The notes under the pieces are model-generated. The model ran no database searches. It was given only the letters and a program-made list of their open reading frames with translations, and was not told the origin of the DNA. This document shows positions 1 through 7,279 of a DNA stretch of 15,581 nucleotides, in pieces. How positions within the stretch are numbered: the stretch's first letter is position 1; each line of letters starts with the position of its first letter. The translations under genes and the position numbers were made by a program. Source of the DNA: JAAYBY01 sp964465385 (GTDB taxonomy: Bacteria; Bacillota; Clostridia; Saccharofermentanales; UBA5734); assembly GCA_964465385.1 (NCBI GenBank), contig CAYXIM010000043.1, forward strand, positions 1 to 15,581, in the 5' to 3' direction.

Positions 1-57
1 GGGGAATGTTTTTTAAGCACGGTAGTTTTTCTCGGTGTCGTTTTATGGGGAAATATC

Positions 58-84
58 GATCTGTTCAGATTTGCCAGATCTTTT
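58..84 (+). terminator. possible weak intrinsic terminator of an upstream gene
   Basis: GATCTG (58-63) and CAGATC (75-80) form a 6-bp stem with an 11-nt loop, followed by TTTT (81-84). It could end transcription entering from the left edge. The stem is short and the T tract has only four bases, so this may be chance. Confidence 0.25.
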
Positions 85-191
85 GACTGCCTGCATGAGG
101 ATTAAAATCAATCAAATCATAGAATTACGATATTTAATCGATGATAAAACGAAAATGCGTGAAATTTAAATAGATATAATTGAATAAAAGT

Positions 192-210
192 CTAAAAATA
201 ATATTTTTAG
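192..210. repeat. 19-bp AT-rich palindrome (9-1-9)
   Basis: CTAAAAATA (192-200) is followed by one A and then its exact reverse complement TATTTTTAG (202-210). Perfect arms with a single-base centre are typical of sites for dimeric repressors; Fur/PerR-type boxes are also odd-length palindromes with a central base. The base sequence does not match a box I can name. It lies about 30 bp upstream of the hsp20 -35 element, a position suiting an activator or an upstream element more than a blocking repressor. With only A/T in the inner arms, chance is possible. Confidence 0.4.
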
Positions 211-240
211 CTTTAGGCATCTGGTTATAAAGATGAAAGC

Positions 241-268
241 TTGACAAATAAATCAAAGGGGATATAAT
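241..268 (+). promoter_or_regulatory. sigma-A-type promoter of hsp20
   Basis: A perfect -35 TTGACA (241-246) and a perfect -10 TATAAT (263-268) are separated by 16 bp, close to the ideal 17. Predicted transcription start is near 275, giving a leader of about 40 nt before the ATG at 315. AT-rich DNA directly upstream could strengthen it further. A promoter this strong needs a repressor, and the CtsR box lies just downstream. Confidence 0.88.
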
Positions 269-280
269 AATAGTTAGGAA

Positions 281-297
281 AGTCAAAGATAGTCAAA
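281..297 (+). promoter_or_regulatory. CtsR operator (tandem heptad repeat)
   Basis: AGTCAAA (281-287), GAT (288-290) and AGTCAAA (291-297) match the CtsR box, two direct RGTCAAA heptads separated by NAN, at every defined position. It sits about 13 bp after the -10 element, so bound CtsR would cover the start of the transcript. CtsR is the class III heat-shock repressor of Bacillota, controlling clp genes and, in some lactic acid bacteria, a small heat-shock gene. Regulation of this hsp20 by CtsR is inferred from the site; ctsR itself is not in the window. Confidence 0.85.
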
Positions 298-314
298 CAC
301 AGGAGGTGCTGAGT

Positions 315-773
315 ATGTTTGGATTGGTACCCTTTGATCGTAGAAGAGGCCAGATGCAGGCGAACCGGAATCAGGAGTGGAACCTTGACCGTGTGTTCGA
401 ACAATTTTTTAATGATGCTGTTTTTCCGACCTACTACACGCGGAGTGCTTTCATGAAAGTGGATATCGGAGAAACAGACGACGCTTACTGGCTGGAGGCA
501 GAACTGCCCGGTGTCAACAAAGAGGACATCAGCATTGATGTTGACGACGGACAGCTGACCATATCGGTCGAGCATGAAGAAAGCAAAGAAACGGATCATG
601 AGGCGCGTTACCTGCGCCGTGAACGGCATTGCTGCTCCATGAAAAGAAGCTTCTCATTGGAGCACATCGATGAGGAAAACATCACGGCCAAAATGGAAAA
701 CGGGATCTTGCGCCTGACCTTGCCCAAGCGGGAACCCAAGCAGCAAGAAACCAAAAAAATTGATATTCAGTAA
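315..773 (+). CDS. hsp20: Hsp20/alpha-crystallin small heat-shock protein
   Basis: This is an ATP-independent holdase chaperone that binds unfolding proteins as large oligomers in the cytoplasm and hands them to ATP-dependent chaperones (family knowledge). The 152-aa product has a short variable N-terminus, an alpha-crystallin domain at about residues 43-140 with AELPGVNKEDI and the signature MENGILRLTLPK, and a C-terminal IDI motif (IxI type) used for oligomer contacts. The start is the ATG at 315, preceded by AGGAGGT (301-307) with 7 nt spacing. An in-frame GTG at 306 lies inside this ribosome binding site and is unlikely to be used. The gene appears monocistronic, between a strong promoter with a CtsR box and a terminator at 803-831. 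Length is normal for the family. Confidence 0.95.
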   Translation: MFGLVPFDRRRGQMQANRNQEWNLDRVFEQFFNDAVFPTYYTRSAFMKVDIGETDDAYWLEAELPGVNKEDISIDVDDGQLTISVEHEESKETDHEARYLRRERHCCSMKRSFSLEHIDEENITAKMENGILRLTLPKREPKQQETKKIDIQ

Positions 774-802
774 AAGGCCTGTTCTGTAAAGGCAGGTGAC
801 AC

Positions 803-831
803 AGGCAGAGGCATGCGCCTCTGCCTTTTTT
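803..831 (+). terminator. intrinsic terminator after hsp20
   Basis: GGCAGAGGC (804-812) pairs perfectly with GCCTCTGCC (817-825) across a 4-nt loop, and A803 can pair with T826. Six T residues (826-831) follow. This is a textbook rho-independent terminator 30 nt after the hsp20 stop and separates that gene from the cell-wall genes. Confidence 0.93.
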
Positions 832-872
832 ACAATCTGAAACCTGATGTACCCATCTGTGGACCTTTTATG

Positions 873-878
873 TATAAT
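873..878 (+). promoter_or_regulatory. candidate -10 element of the NlpC/P60-VanW unit
   Basis: A perfect TATAAT lies at 873-878, 31 nt upstream of the ATG at 910 and after the hsp20 terminator, where a promoter for the next unit is needed. I see no good -35 hexamer at the expected distance (about 850-855), so it is either weak or depends on another factor. Confidence 0.5.
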
Positions 879-909
879 GATGCTGAAACAACCGACCGAT
901 GGAGAACGC

Positions 910-2226
910 ATGAAGACAAGCCAGAACGGCAAACAAACAAGCGACGCCCCCAGACGCCTGACCAGGCTGACAAGGGCCCGATTTGAAAGGCGCCCGCAGG
1001 CAGACCGAAACAGCGGGCAGCATGTGGAGCGAGCCCTCAGGTGGCTGCCGTCTGTGGCGGTGGTGCTGGTCTTGACAACCTTGGTTGTCTACCTGACCGT
1101 GGGACCGGGAGCCCAGGTGCTGGTCATCCAGACCCTACCGGTCGAACCCGCTCAGGACCCTCACACGACGGACCCTTTTTCCTGGCAGGAAGATCCCATT
1201 GCAGGCTTGAGCCGGGGGACGTACTGGAACCAGTGGATTGTGGCCCAGCCCCAACTGACAGACCCCGGTCAAACAGCGCAACTGCCTGCCAGGTTACCCG
1301 AACCAATCGATACAGCCGAGCCTGAATTGCCACCGTTGGAAACGACGGCTGAAACCAGCGCGGCACCCGGTCCTGACAGCCGTCCCGCTGAGTCGGACGC
1401 AACGTCTGATACCCCTGCGCAAACAGAACCGTCCACTCCCTCGCTTGAACGTGATGCATCTGGTGTGATCCAGGAACCCTTGTCTCCGGCAGCCTTTAAA
1501 CAGGTTGAAGAAACAGTCTATGTCAAGGCCTTCAACGCCAACCTTCGGACCTTGCCCCGATCAGATGCGGAACGAGCCGGTCAGGTGACCATGGGCGACA
1601 GCTTGCAAAGGCAAGGCGTGGGCGCCTACTGGTCTGCCCTTTTGCTGACGGACGGTTCAACCGCCTATATCTATAACGACCTGATCTCAAGCCAGGTCAT
1701 CCACAAGCCGGCCCCGACACCCCAGCCGACTGAACCTCAGCCGACTGTGACACAAACGACAACGACCGAGCCGGCCGCAACCCAGCCCACACAGCCGGCG
1801 GAAACCGCTCCACAAGCACCACCCGCTGCTGAGGGCACATCGGGTTTAACAGAGGCACAAAAACAGGAGATGGTTGGGTTGGCCCAGAGCATGATCGGTG
1901 TGCGTTACACCTACGCCGGGTCTTCTGCCAGTGGCGTAGACTGTTCAGGGTTCACACGCTACATCTACCGACAGGTCCTGGGCATCACCTTGCCACACAA
2001 GGCAGCGGTGCAAAGCACCCTGGGTGTTGCGGTCAAAGCCGATGCAATCACAACAGGAGACATCCTTTGCTTTGACTGGAGCCGAAACGGCGTGTGTGAT
2101 CACGTTGGCCTCTACATCGGCCAGGGACAATACATTCATGCCTCATCATCAAAAGGAAAAGTGGTTTTGTCCACCTTGCGCATCGGGCGCGACCCTATCG
2201 TTTCGATCCGGCGCATCGTACCATAA
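910..2226 (+). CDS. membrane-anchored SH3/NlpC-P60 peptidoglycan hydrolase
   Basis: Likely a D,L-endopeptidase that cuts stem peptides of peptidoglycan outside the membrane. The 438-aa product has a basic cytoplasmic N-terminus, one membrane segment at about residues 49-67, a Pro/Thr/Glu-rich spacer, a bacterial SH3-like domain at about 200-258 (VYVKAFNANLRTLP), a second Pro/Thr spacer, and a C-terminal NlpC/P60 domain at about 315-438. The catalytic triad is visible: Cys345 in DCSGF, His398 in DHVGLYIG and His410 in YIHASS. The chosen ATG at 910 has GGAGA (901-905) just upstream; an in-frame ATG at 847 would add 21 residues and precede the candidate -10 box, so it is unlikely. The VanW gene follows after 27 nt, probably co-transcribed. 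The exact bond cut cannot be read from the sequence. Confidence 0.9.
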   Translation: MKTSQNGKQTSDAPRRLTRLTRARFERRPQADRNSGQHVERALRWLPSVAVVLVLTTLVVYLTVGPGAQVLVIQTLPVEPAQDPHTTDPFSWQEDPIAGLSRGTYWNQWIVAQPQLTDPGQTAQLPARLPEPIDTAEPELPPLETTAETSAAPGPDSRPAESDATSDTPAQTEPSTPSLERDASGVIQEPLSPAAFKQVEETVYVKAFNANLRTLPRSDAERAGQVTMGDSLQRQGVGAYWSALLLTDGSTAYIYNDLISSQVIHKPAPTPQPTEPQPTVTQTTTTEPAATQPTQPAETAPQAPPAAEGTSGLTEAQKQEMVGLAQSMIGVRYTYAGSSASGVDCSGFTRYIYRQVLGITLPHKAAVQSTLGVAVKADAITTGDILCFDWSRNGVCDHVGLYIGQGQYIHASSSKGKVVLSTLRIGRDPIVSIRRIVP

Positions 2227-2253
2227 TGTGTCTTGTGAAAGGGCATAAGAGAT

Positions 2254-3906
2254 ATGAACAAAAAAGGACCGGTAAAAAAGGGTAGACCACGCCGCTGGCT
2301 GATTCCGGTACTCGTGCTGCTCGTTGCAGGTGCGGGTGTGGGCGGTCATTTTATCGCAAAATATTGGCGGCCCAGCTTCGCTGCCAGCCAGCCGACCGCG
2401 ACCGGCCCGGGAGCTTCCGGAGAGAGAACCCAGGAAGACCTGCGTGCCAGCATGCTCGACACCCTGATGCGGGAAACGTTTTTTGAAGGCATCTGGATTG
2501 ATGACATCGACTGTTCCGGCCAGAGCCTTGAAGCGGTCAGGCTGGCCCTGCTCCAGCGTGAGCAAGTCCAGAACAGCCAGCTGGTGCTGTCTTTTGAACA
2601 TCAGGATGCCAGCTGGCCTGTAACGGCGCTTGCCTGCGGCAGAAAAACAGACTGGGCAGACGTGTTGGAGCGGGCCTGGGCCGTTGGGCGGGTGCCTACA
2701 GATGCGCCGGACCATGAACTTGAAGCTGCTTTTGAGCAGGTGGAAGCTCTCAAAACAGAGCCGCTGGTCCTGACAACAACAGTCAGCTGGGATAATGTCC
2801 TGATTGAAAAAACCCTCAAGCGCCTGGCCGCGGCAATTGATGTCCAGCCCCGCGGGGCCACAGCCACAGGCTTTGATGTGGCCTCAAGAAGCTTTGTCAT
2901 CGAAGAAGGCTGGCCGGGTTTCACCACAGATCTGAGCGCTTGCCACGACCTGGTGGTCAGCCACCTGCAGGCAGGCGCTGAAGATGCTCGGACAGCCGTG
3001 GCGGGAAAAACCACCACAAGCGGAAAATCGGCAGCTGAACTGGGCAAGGCCCTGGGTTTTGTTTCTGAAGCCCGCACCTATGCCCGGGCATACAACCCGC
3101 CCCGGGATGAAAACATCCGCTTGATTTGCCAGAAAATCAATGGGATGGTGCTGCAACCGGGCGAGTCGTTCTCCTTCAACCGTTACATCGGCCAGCGAAC
3201 AGCGGCCAGGGGCTTCAAGCCGGCTGGCGGCATTGTCAATGGTATTTTAGAACCCGATATTTACGGCGGCGGTATCTGCCAGCCCAACACAACCCTTTAC
3301 CAGGCGGTGGTCATGGCAGACCTGGAGATCATAGAGCGCCACCCACACTCCTGGCCCAGCTCCTACACACAGATTGGCATGGATGCCACGGTTAACTGGC
3401 CTGGCGCAGACTTTAAGTTCAGAAACAACACCGATGATCCGGTTGCCATCGTTGCCTGGTACGACAAACCAGCTGTTGTTTTTCAGGTCTATGGCCGCGC
3501 CCTTGAAGATGGGGTCAGCATCAGCATCACGTCCACACACGATGGCTACATCCCCGTGGATAAACCCATCGAACGCCTCAACCCGGATCTTAAGCCGGGC
3601 CAGAAAGTGGTCATCCGTGAAGAGCACATCGGCCAGTTGTCCACGTCCTACAAGGTTTGGACAAAAGATGGCTCGGTGATCAAGCGCGAGCGGCTGGCCA
3701 AGAGCCGCTACCCGTCGATCCAGGCGATTATCGATCACGGCCCGCCCAAAGAAGAAAAAGAAGACCCCAAAGAAGACGAGAAACCATCTGAGACGTCACC
3801 ACCAGCTGTGGAAGAGGAAAAACCGCCTGCACAAACGCAGCCTCAGGAGACGACCGGAGAAAAGCCCGAGGCTGAGCCGGAAACGGAAGAAAAGACCGAC
3901 AGCTGA
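2254..3906 (+). CDS. VanW family protein with PG-binding and G5-like domains
   Basis: This 550-aa envelope protein has a basic N-terminus and one membrane segment at about residues 16-36, followed by an extracellular part. Residues 79-255 resemble the paired peptidoglycan-binding-4 repeats of YoaR-like proteins (GIWIDDIDCSGQS; then the region ending in GWPGFTTDL). The VanW domain spans about 279-412, with LQPGESFSFNRYIG and GGGICQPNTTLYQAV. A G5-like stretch follows to about 495, then a 55-residue Glu/Pro/Lys-rich tail. VanW is an accessory family named from vancomycin-resistance clusters; its reaction is unknown, and its presence alone does not imply resistance (no vanA/B-type ligase is here). 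A purine-rich AAAGGG (2238-2243) precedes the ATG. It lies 27 nt after the NlpC/P60 gene, suggesting a shared role at the cell wall. Confidence 0.9.
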   Translation: MNKKGPVKKGRPRRWLIPVLVLLVAGAGVGGHFIAKYWRPSFAASQPTATGPGASGERTQEDLRASMLDTLMRETFFEGIWIDDIDCSGQSLEAVRLALLQREQVQNSQLVLSFEHQDASWPVTALACGRKTDWADVLERAWAVGRVPTDAPDHELEAAFEQVEALKTEPLVLTTTVSWDNVLIEKTLKRLAAAIDVQPRGATATGFDVASRSFVIEEGWPGFTTDLSACHDLVVSHLQAGAEDARTAVAGKTTTSGKSAAELGKALGFVSEARTYARAYNPPRDENIRLICQKINGMVLQPGESFSFNRYIGQRTAARGFKPAGGIVNGILEPDIYGGGICQPNTTLYQAVVMADLEIIERHPHSWPSSYTQIGMDATVNWPGADFKFRNNTDDPVAIVAWYDKPAVVFQVYGRALEDGVSISITSTHDGYIPVDKPIERLNPDLKPGQKVVIREEHIGQLSTSYKVWTKDGSVIKRERLAKSRYPSIQAIIDHGPPKEEKEDPKEDEKPSETSPPAVEEEKPPAQTQPQETTGEKPEAEPETEEKTDS

Positions 3907-3918
3907 TCGTGCCACCCA

Positions 3919-3942
3919 GACCGCCTTTACAAACAGGCGGTC
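3919..3942. terminator. hairpin between convergent genes
   Basis: GACCGCCT (3919-3926) and AGGCGGTC (3935-3942) form a perfect 8-bp stem with an 8-nt loop. On the plus strand it lies 12 nt after the VanW stop and is followed by TCTTCTTG, a poor but pyrimidine-rich tract, so it probably ends the VanW transcript. On the minus strand the loop carries the TAA (3929-3927) of the PHP-Nudix gene, and the far side has no T tract. Confidence 0.6.
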
Positions 3943-5228
3943 TCTTCTTGTGCCAGCTTTTGAAAAAAGAGCCGGTCTGCCGGCAGCAGGGGCAGGTTCA
4001 GAGCCTGCCTGGCGGTGACCTGCTTCATGGCCTGATGGACCTTCAAGGTGACTTGATCAGGATCGATGGCAGCTGTCAAGACCATGAGGGTGAGGCGCCT
4101 GCCGGGTTCATCGTGATAAAAGGCCGTTCGCAAGACCGCCTCATCCAGGCGGATGCCCAGCTCTTCATGCAGTTCGCGCTTTAACGCTTGGTCCGGGCTT
4201 TCACCTGGCTCCAGCTTGCCGCCGGGCAGCTCCCACAAACCAGCCAAGCTGCCCTGCTCGGGCCTTTGAAAAAGCAGGTAATGGGCCAGCCCCCCCTGGC
4301 GGACACAGGCCAGCGCAGCCACCACCAACAGGCGTCTGGGGACACTGGTTGGGCTGGTGGCCTGAAAGAGATAGGGCTGTTCCTTGTTGCTGCCGTGGTC
4401 ATCGCTGCCGATGGTCCGCAAGAGCCCCAGGGCCAAGGCGGCTGTTTCAAGTTCGGCCTCCTGGGCCGGGCTGGTCTGGCCGTGGATCACCTCGATGCCA
4501 TCCAGGCCCAGGGCCTGTAAGCCCGTCAGGTGGGCCAACAGCCGGTCTGACACGATGGTTTGACCATCACACCAGCCGTAAAGGGCCGGGTGGGCCACAA
4601 CCGCCAGGCCGCCGGCCTGTTGGATGGCCCGGATGCCCGCAGCAGCAGACACACGTTTGCGCTGGATGTAAGCAGGTTTTCCCTGGCTTAACAAGGTGTC
4701 GTAGGCGTCTTGCAGGCTGGTGCAATAGCCGGCCTGGACCAGCAGGTTGGCCATGTGCACCCGGCCGGTCGACGCGACATCTCCGCTCTTGAAAACCGAT
4801 CGGTCGATGGGGTAGCCCAGCTCGTGCAAGCGGTCCAGCATGGCCTGGTTGCGGTCCGCACGGTTTTGGCGCTGCTGTGCCAGAAAGGTGGCCAGGGGGT
4901 TGGCCTGATCAGGTAAAAAATAGCCCAGTATGTGACAGTCGTGTCCCTGCCAATCGGTTGACAACTCGACTCCCGGCAGAAAAACCAGGTCCCGGTGGCC
5001 TTGTTTTTGCTGATCCAGATACGCGCTGGCCTTGTGAATGGCGGACATGGTGTCGTGATCGGTGATGGCAAAAAGAGTTAACCCGGCCGCCAGGACCCGG
5101 TCGACCAGTTCCTCTGGTGTGTCCGATCCGTCAGAATGGGTGGTGTGCAGGTGTAAATCCACATCCGTTCGGTCCTGGGCCTGGGATAAAAGCGTGAACA
5201 GTGTCAGGCGTTTGTCTTGGGCAGTCAT
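3927..5228 (-). CDS. PHP-domain phosphoesterase fused to a MutT-like Nudix hydrolase
   Basis: A 433-aa fusion of two metal-dependent nucleotide- or RNA-acting modules. Residues 20-290 form a TrpH/YciV-type PHP domain with DLHLHTTHSDGS (His26, His28, Asp33), ITDHD (57-59), GVELS (Glu88), GRVHMA (156-160), AHP (His213) and GSDDHG (274-279). Characterised relatives dephosphorylate 3',5'-nucleoside bisphosphates and trim short 5'-monophosphate RNAs. Residues 300-433 form a Nudix domain with a perfect GX5EX7REUXEEXGU box at 336-359; the LWELPGGKLEPGE context resembles MutT/8-oxo-dGTPase. Both active sites look intact, so the protein is probably bifunctional; substrates are inferred. The start is the ATG at 5228, with AAAGGA 6 nt upstream; a TTG at 5243 is less likely. 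It follows the GT-C-like gene by 11 nt as the last gene of the minus-strand operon. Confidence 0.88.
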   Translation of the reverse strand: MTAQDKRLTLFTLLSQAQDRTDVDLHLHTTHSDGSDTPEELVDRVLAAGLTLFAITDHDTMSAIHKASAYLDQQKQGHRDLVFLPGVELSTDWQGHDCHILGYFLPDQANPLATFLAQQRQNRADRNQAMLDRLHELGYPIDRSVFKSGDVASTGRVHMANLLVQAGYCTSLQDAYDTLLSQGKPAYIQRKRVSAAAGIRAIQQAGGLAVVAHPALYGWCDGQTIVSDRLLAHLTGLQALGLDGIEVIHGQTSPAQEAELETAALALGLLRTIGSDDHGSNKEQPYLFQATSPTSVPRRLLVVAALACVRQGGLAHYLLFQRPEQGSLAGLWELPGGKLEPGESPDQALKRELHEELGIRLDEAVLRTAFYHDEPGRRLTLMVLTAAIDPDQVTLKVHQAMKQVTARQALNLPLLPADRLFFQKLAQEETACL

Positions 5229-5239
5229 GGCTTGTCCTT

Positions 5240-7279
5240 TCAAGGGTTTTTTGAGACTGGGTTTCGAAGGTCGTATAGTTTGCTGTGCTGGCGATCTGAA
5301 AAGCGGGCGACAAGCGGGAACGTGGCATCTAAAAACGCCTCATCAACGGTAAAATCCGGGTGCTGGCGCAAGGTGTCGTCAAGCAGCAAATAAGCCAGCT
5401 GGTTGTCGTCAACCAGGCGGCGCAGGGCCAGCTGGTCGCCACCGCTTCCGGAAAGAAGCGTTTGTTCCACGCGCAGGCGGCCGGCTGTATCGTGTCCGGC
5501 TGACCAGGGATAGTAGGCATGCCCCAGGAAAACCTGTCGGCCTGACAGGAAAAAAGCATGGAAGTGGTAAGGTGCGGTCACAAAGAGGTCATCCGGGTGG
5601 GTGTTGGCTTTGATCCAGGCCACAAGGGGATCAGCCTGATGAATGGACACGGTGTGCTGGTTGGCGTTTCGCATGATGACCCACTCTTCAAGGCCGGTCA
5701 GGGTCAGGACAAAGGCCAGGCAGCAGGCGGCAAGCCGCCCGATCCAGGTTTTTTTACTGTCCCATAAACGCAAGAGTAAATCGGCAACAAAGGCCTGGTA
5801 GAGGGCCAGTGAGGCGATCAGGTATTTGTGGTTGACCGTCACATCCGGTGTCAGGGAAACGGTAAAGGTGAAGACAAGGGGCAGGGAAAGGGCCAACAGA
5901 AAGAGGCGGCGGCTGCGGTCTTGCAGGAAAAAAGAGACCAGCAAGAGGGGAAAGACCAGCCCGGTCACGGCCAGCAGGTACAGAGCCATGCCTGTCACCG
6001 TTGGCGATGCGGCCAAAAAGCCGATGTGTAAAGCAGGCCGGACGGTTGCACCGGACGGGCCGGCAAAAAATCGGATTTGCAGCAATGATGACGCCACGGC
6101 TGTCAGAGCCAGAGCCAGAAAAGCAAGGCGGCGGCTTGCCACCAGGGCCAGGGGAAAGAGGACCAGCAGCAGCCAGATGCAGGCAGAGCCATGCCAATAG
6201 GGCAGAAGCAAGACGATCAGGAGTGCGACAGACAAGCGTTTTCTGGCTGCCGGATCTGCCACAAGCCAGCCGTCCCGGCGACGCAGAGAAGCCAGACCGC
6301 CTTGGGCCAGCCCCTGCTCGACATCAGGCATGAGCAAAAAAAGGACCGTCAGGGCCAGGGCCAGGCCAGACAGGAAATGCCGTTGGTTGGCGAAGACATT
6401 CACCCCCCATAAGCCCCAGTCATCATGCAGGGTGCTGCCGATAAAACGGTCCTGGCGCAGCAGGCTGCCCACGAGGGAGAGCAGGTCTCTGGGTCCGGTG
6501 CTGGCGGTAAGCTCCTGGCTCAGGTGGGTCCAGATAGCCAGGGAGCTGCGAAAGAAAAATAAGATGGGGGCCAGCCAGAAGGCGTTTTCCCGGCCGGTCA
6601 GCTGGACAGCGAAGGCAGCCAGCAGGACGACAAAAGCCAGCCAGGTCAAAAGGCTGGGCAGGTTGATGGCCCAGTCCATGGGCAAGCCCAGGTAATGGAG
6701 GTTGCCGCACAAGAAAAAAAACATGAAGTGGTAGCGCATACCGTCGGCCCCGAAGTGGGGGTAGTGAGAAGGCCAATTTCGACCGGAGGAGAACGAGGCG
6801 GTGACGGCTGTGTGCGGAGCGAAGTCACTGAAAACGGTCACACCGGCGTGCAGGTAGTTGTTGGTCCGGCTGAAGGTGGTGACCATCAGCCAACAACCCA
6901 GTCCGGCCCAAACCAGGAGCATGCCCAGGTACAGCAGGCCGGGACGCGTTTTAAGCGAACGCAACAAACCAGGCCAGATAGGGGTTTTTCTGGTGTTTCT
7001 AAAGCGGATCCGTGACCAGGCAAACCAGACCGTGGCTGCAACCAGATAGAGGGTGTTGGCATAGAGCAGGGGGTGGTGGCCATCAGGCAGCAAACGGGCG
7101 AACGCATAGGCCAGCAGGTAAGTCAGCCAGCTGCCGGTTAGCAGGCCCGTCACCAGAGAGGCCGCCAGCCGGGCCAGCCAGGCGGGGGTTTCAGGCAACT
7201 GCAGCGAGCTTTGAAAGGCCGGTTCCAGCAGGCGCCAGCCCAGCAGGCCGGTCAAAAAAAGCCACAGGATCGCCATCAT
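5240..7279 (-). CDS. large multispanning membrane protein, GT-C-like
   Basis: The 679-aa product has roughly 13-15 hydrophobic segments over its first 540 residues and a soluble C-terminal region of about 130 residues (WIKANTHPDDLFVTAPYHF and beyond). After the fourth segment comes a loop rich in acidic and His residues (FSDFAPHTAVTASF, HYPHFGADGMRYH), where GT-C glycosyltransferases carry their catalytic acids. The overall plan matches GT-C enzymes that use polyprenyl-phosphate sugars, but I do not recognise the family, and transporter or polymerase roles are not excluded. Its start overlaps the stop of the upstream family-2 glycosyltransferase gene by ATGA, implying translational coupling. 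That pairing supports use of the partner's lipid-linked sugar to decorate a surface polymer outside the membrane (inference). An in-frame second ATG at 7276 is an alternative start. Confidence 0.72.
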   Translation of the reverse strand: MMAILWLFLTGLLGWRLLEPAFQSSLQLPETPAWLARLAASLVTGLLTGSWLTYLLAYAFARLLPDGHHPLLYANTLYLVAATVWFAWSRIRFRNTRKTPIWPGLLRSLKTRPGLLYLGMLLVWAGLGCWLMVTTFSRTNNYLHAGVTVFSDFAPHTAVTASFSSGRNWPSHYPHFGADGMRYHFMFFFLCGNLHYLGLPMDWAINLPSLLTWLAFVVLLAAFAVQLTGRENAFWLAPILFFFRSSLAIWTHLSQELTASTGPRDLLSLVGSLLRQDRFIGSTLHDDWGLWGVNVFANQRHFLSGLALALTVLFLLMPDVEQGLAQGGLASLRRRDGWLVADPAARKRLSVALLIVLLLPYWHGSACIWLLLVLFPLALVASRRLAFLALALTAVASSLLQIRFFAGPSGATVRPALHIGFLAASPTVTGMALYLLAVTGLVFPLLLVSFFLQDRSRRLFLLALSLPLVFTFTVSLTPDVTVNHKYLIASLALYQAFVADLLLRLWDSKKTWIGRLAACCLAFVLTLTGLEEWVIMRNANQHTVSIHQADPLVAWIKANTHPDDLFVTAPYHFHAFFLSGRQVFLGHAYYPWSAGHDTAGRLRVEQTLLSGSGGDQLALRRLVDDNQLAYLLLDDTLRQHPDFTVDEAFLDATFPLVARFSDRQHSKLYDLRNPVSKNP

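Larger units (their letters stand above)
1..240. other. AT-rich region without a supported gene
   Basis: No convincing coding region is visible here. Frame 1 is open from the window edge to a TAA at 103-105 (about 34 codons) and could be the tail of an upstream gene, but it is too short to tell from chance and matches nothing I recognise. From about 106 to 240 the sequence is very AT-rich, in sharp contrast to the coding DNA that follows. It holds a 9-1-9 palindrome at 192-210 and directly precedes the hsp20 promoter, so its A/T tracts may act as an upstream promoter element. That role is inferred. Confidence 0.5.

Noticed and set aside
82..88. A second CtsR heptad (TTTGACT, minus strand)
   Set aside because: It is a lone half-site in the opposite orientation, far from the promoter and without a partner heptad at the required spacing.
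1..105. Open frame 1 from the window edge to TAA at 103-105 as the end of an upstream gene
   Set aside because: About 34 codons without a stop are not unusual by chance, a second frame is also open to about position 84, and the peptide has no recognisable feature. Sequence to the left is needed.
225..629. A 134-codon minus-strand open frame across the hsp20 promoter and gene
   Set aside because: It lies opposite a clear Hsp20 coding region and its promoter and has no motif of its own.
1690..1850. Possible tandem DNA repeat in the Pro/Thr-rich part of the NlpC/P60 gene
   Set aside because: The peptide is repetitive in composition (PQPTEPQPT-like), but I see no regular repeating unit at the DNA level.
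2254..3906. VanW as evidence of vancomycin resistance
   Set aside because: VanW-domain proteins are widespread in Clostridia without resistance, and no vanHAX-type ligase, dehydrogenase or dipeptidase gene is in the window.
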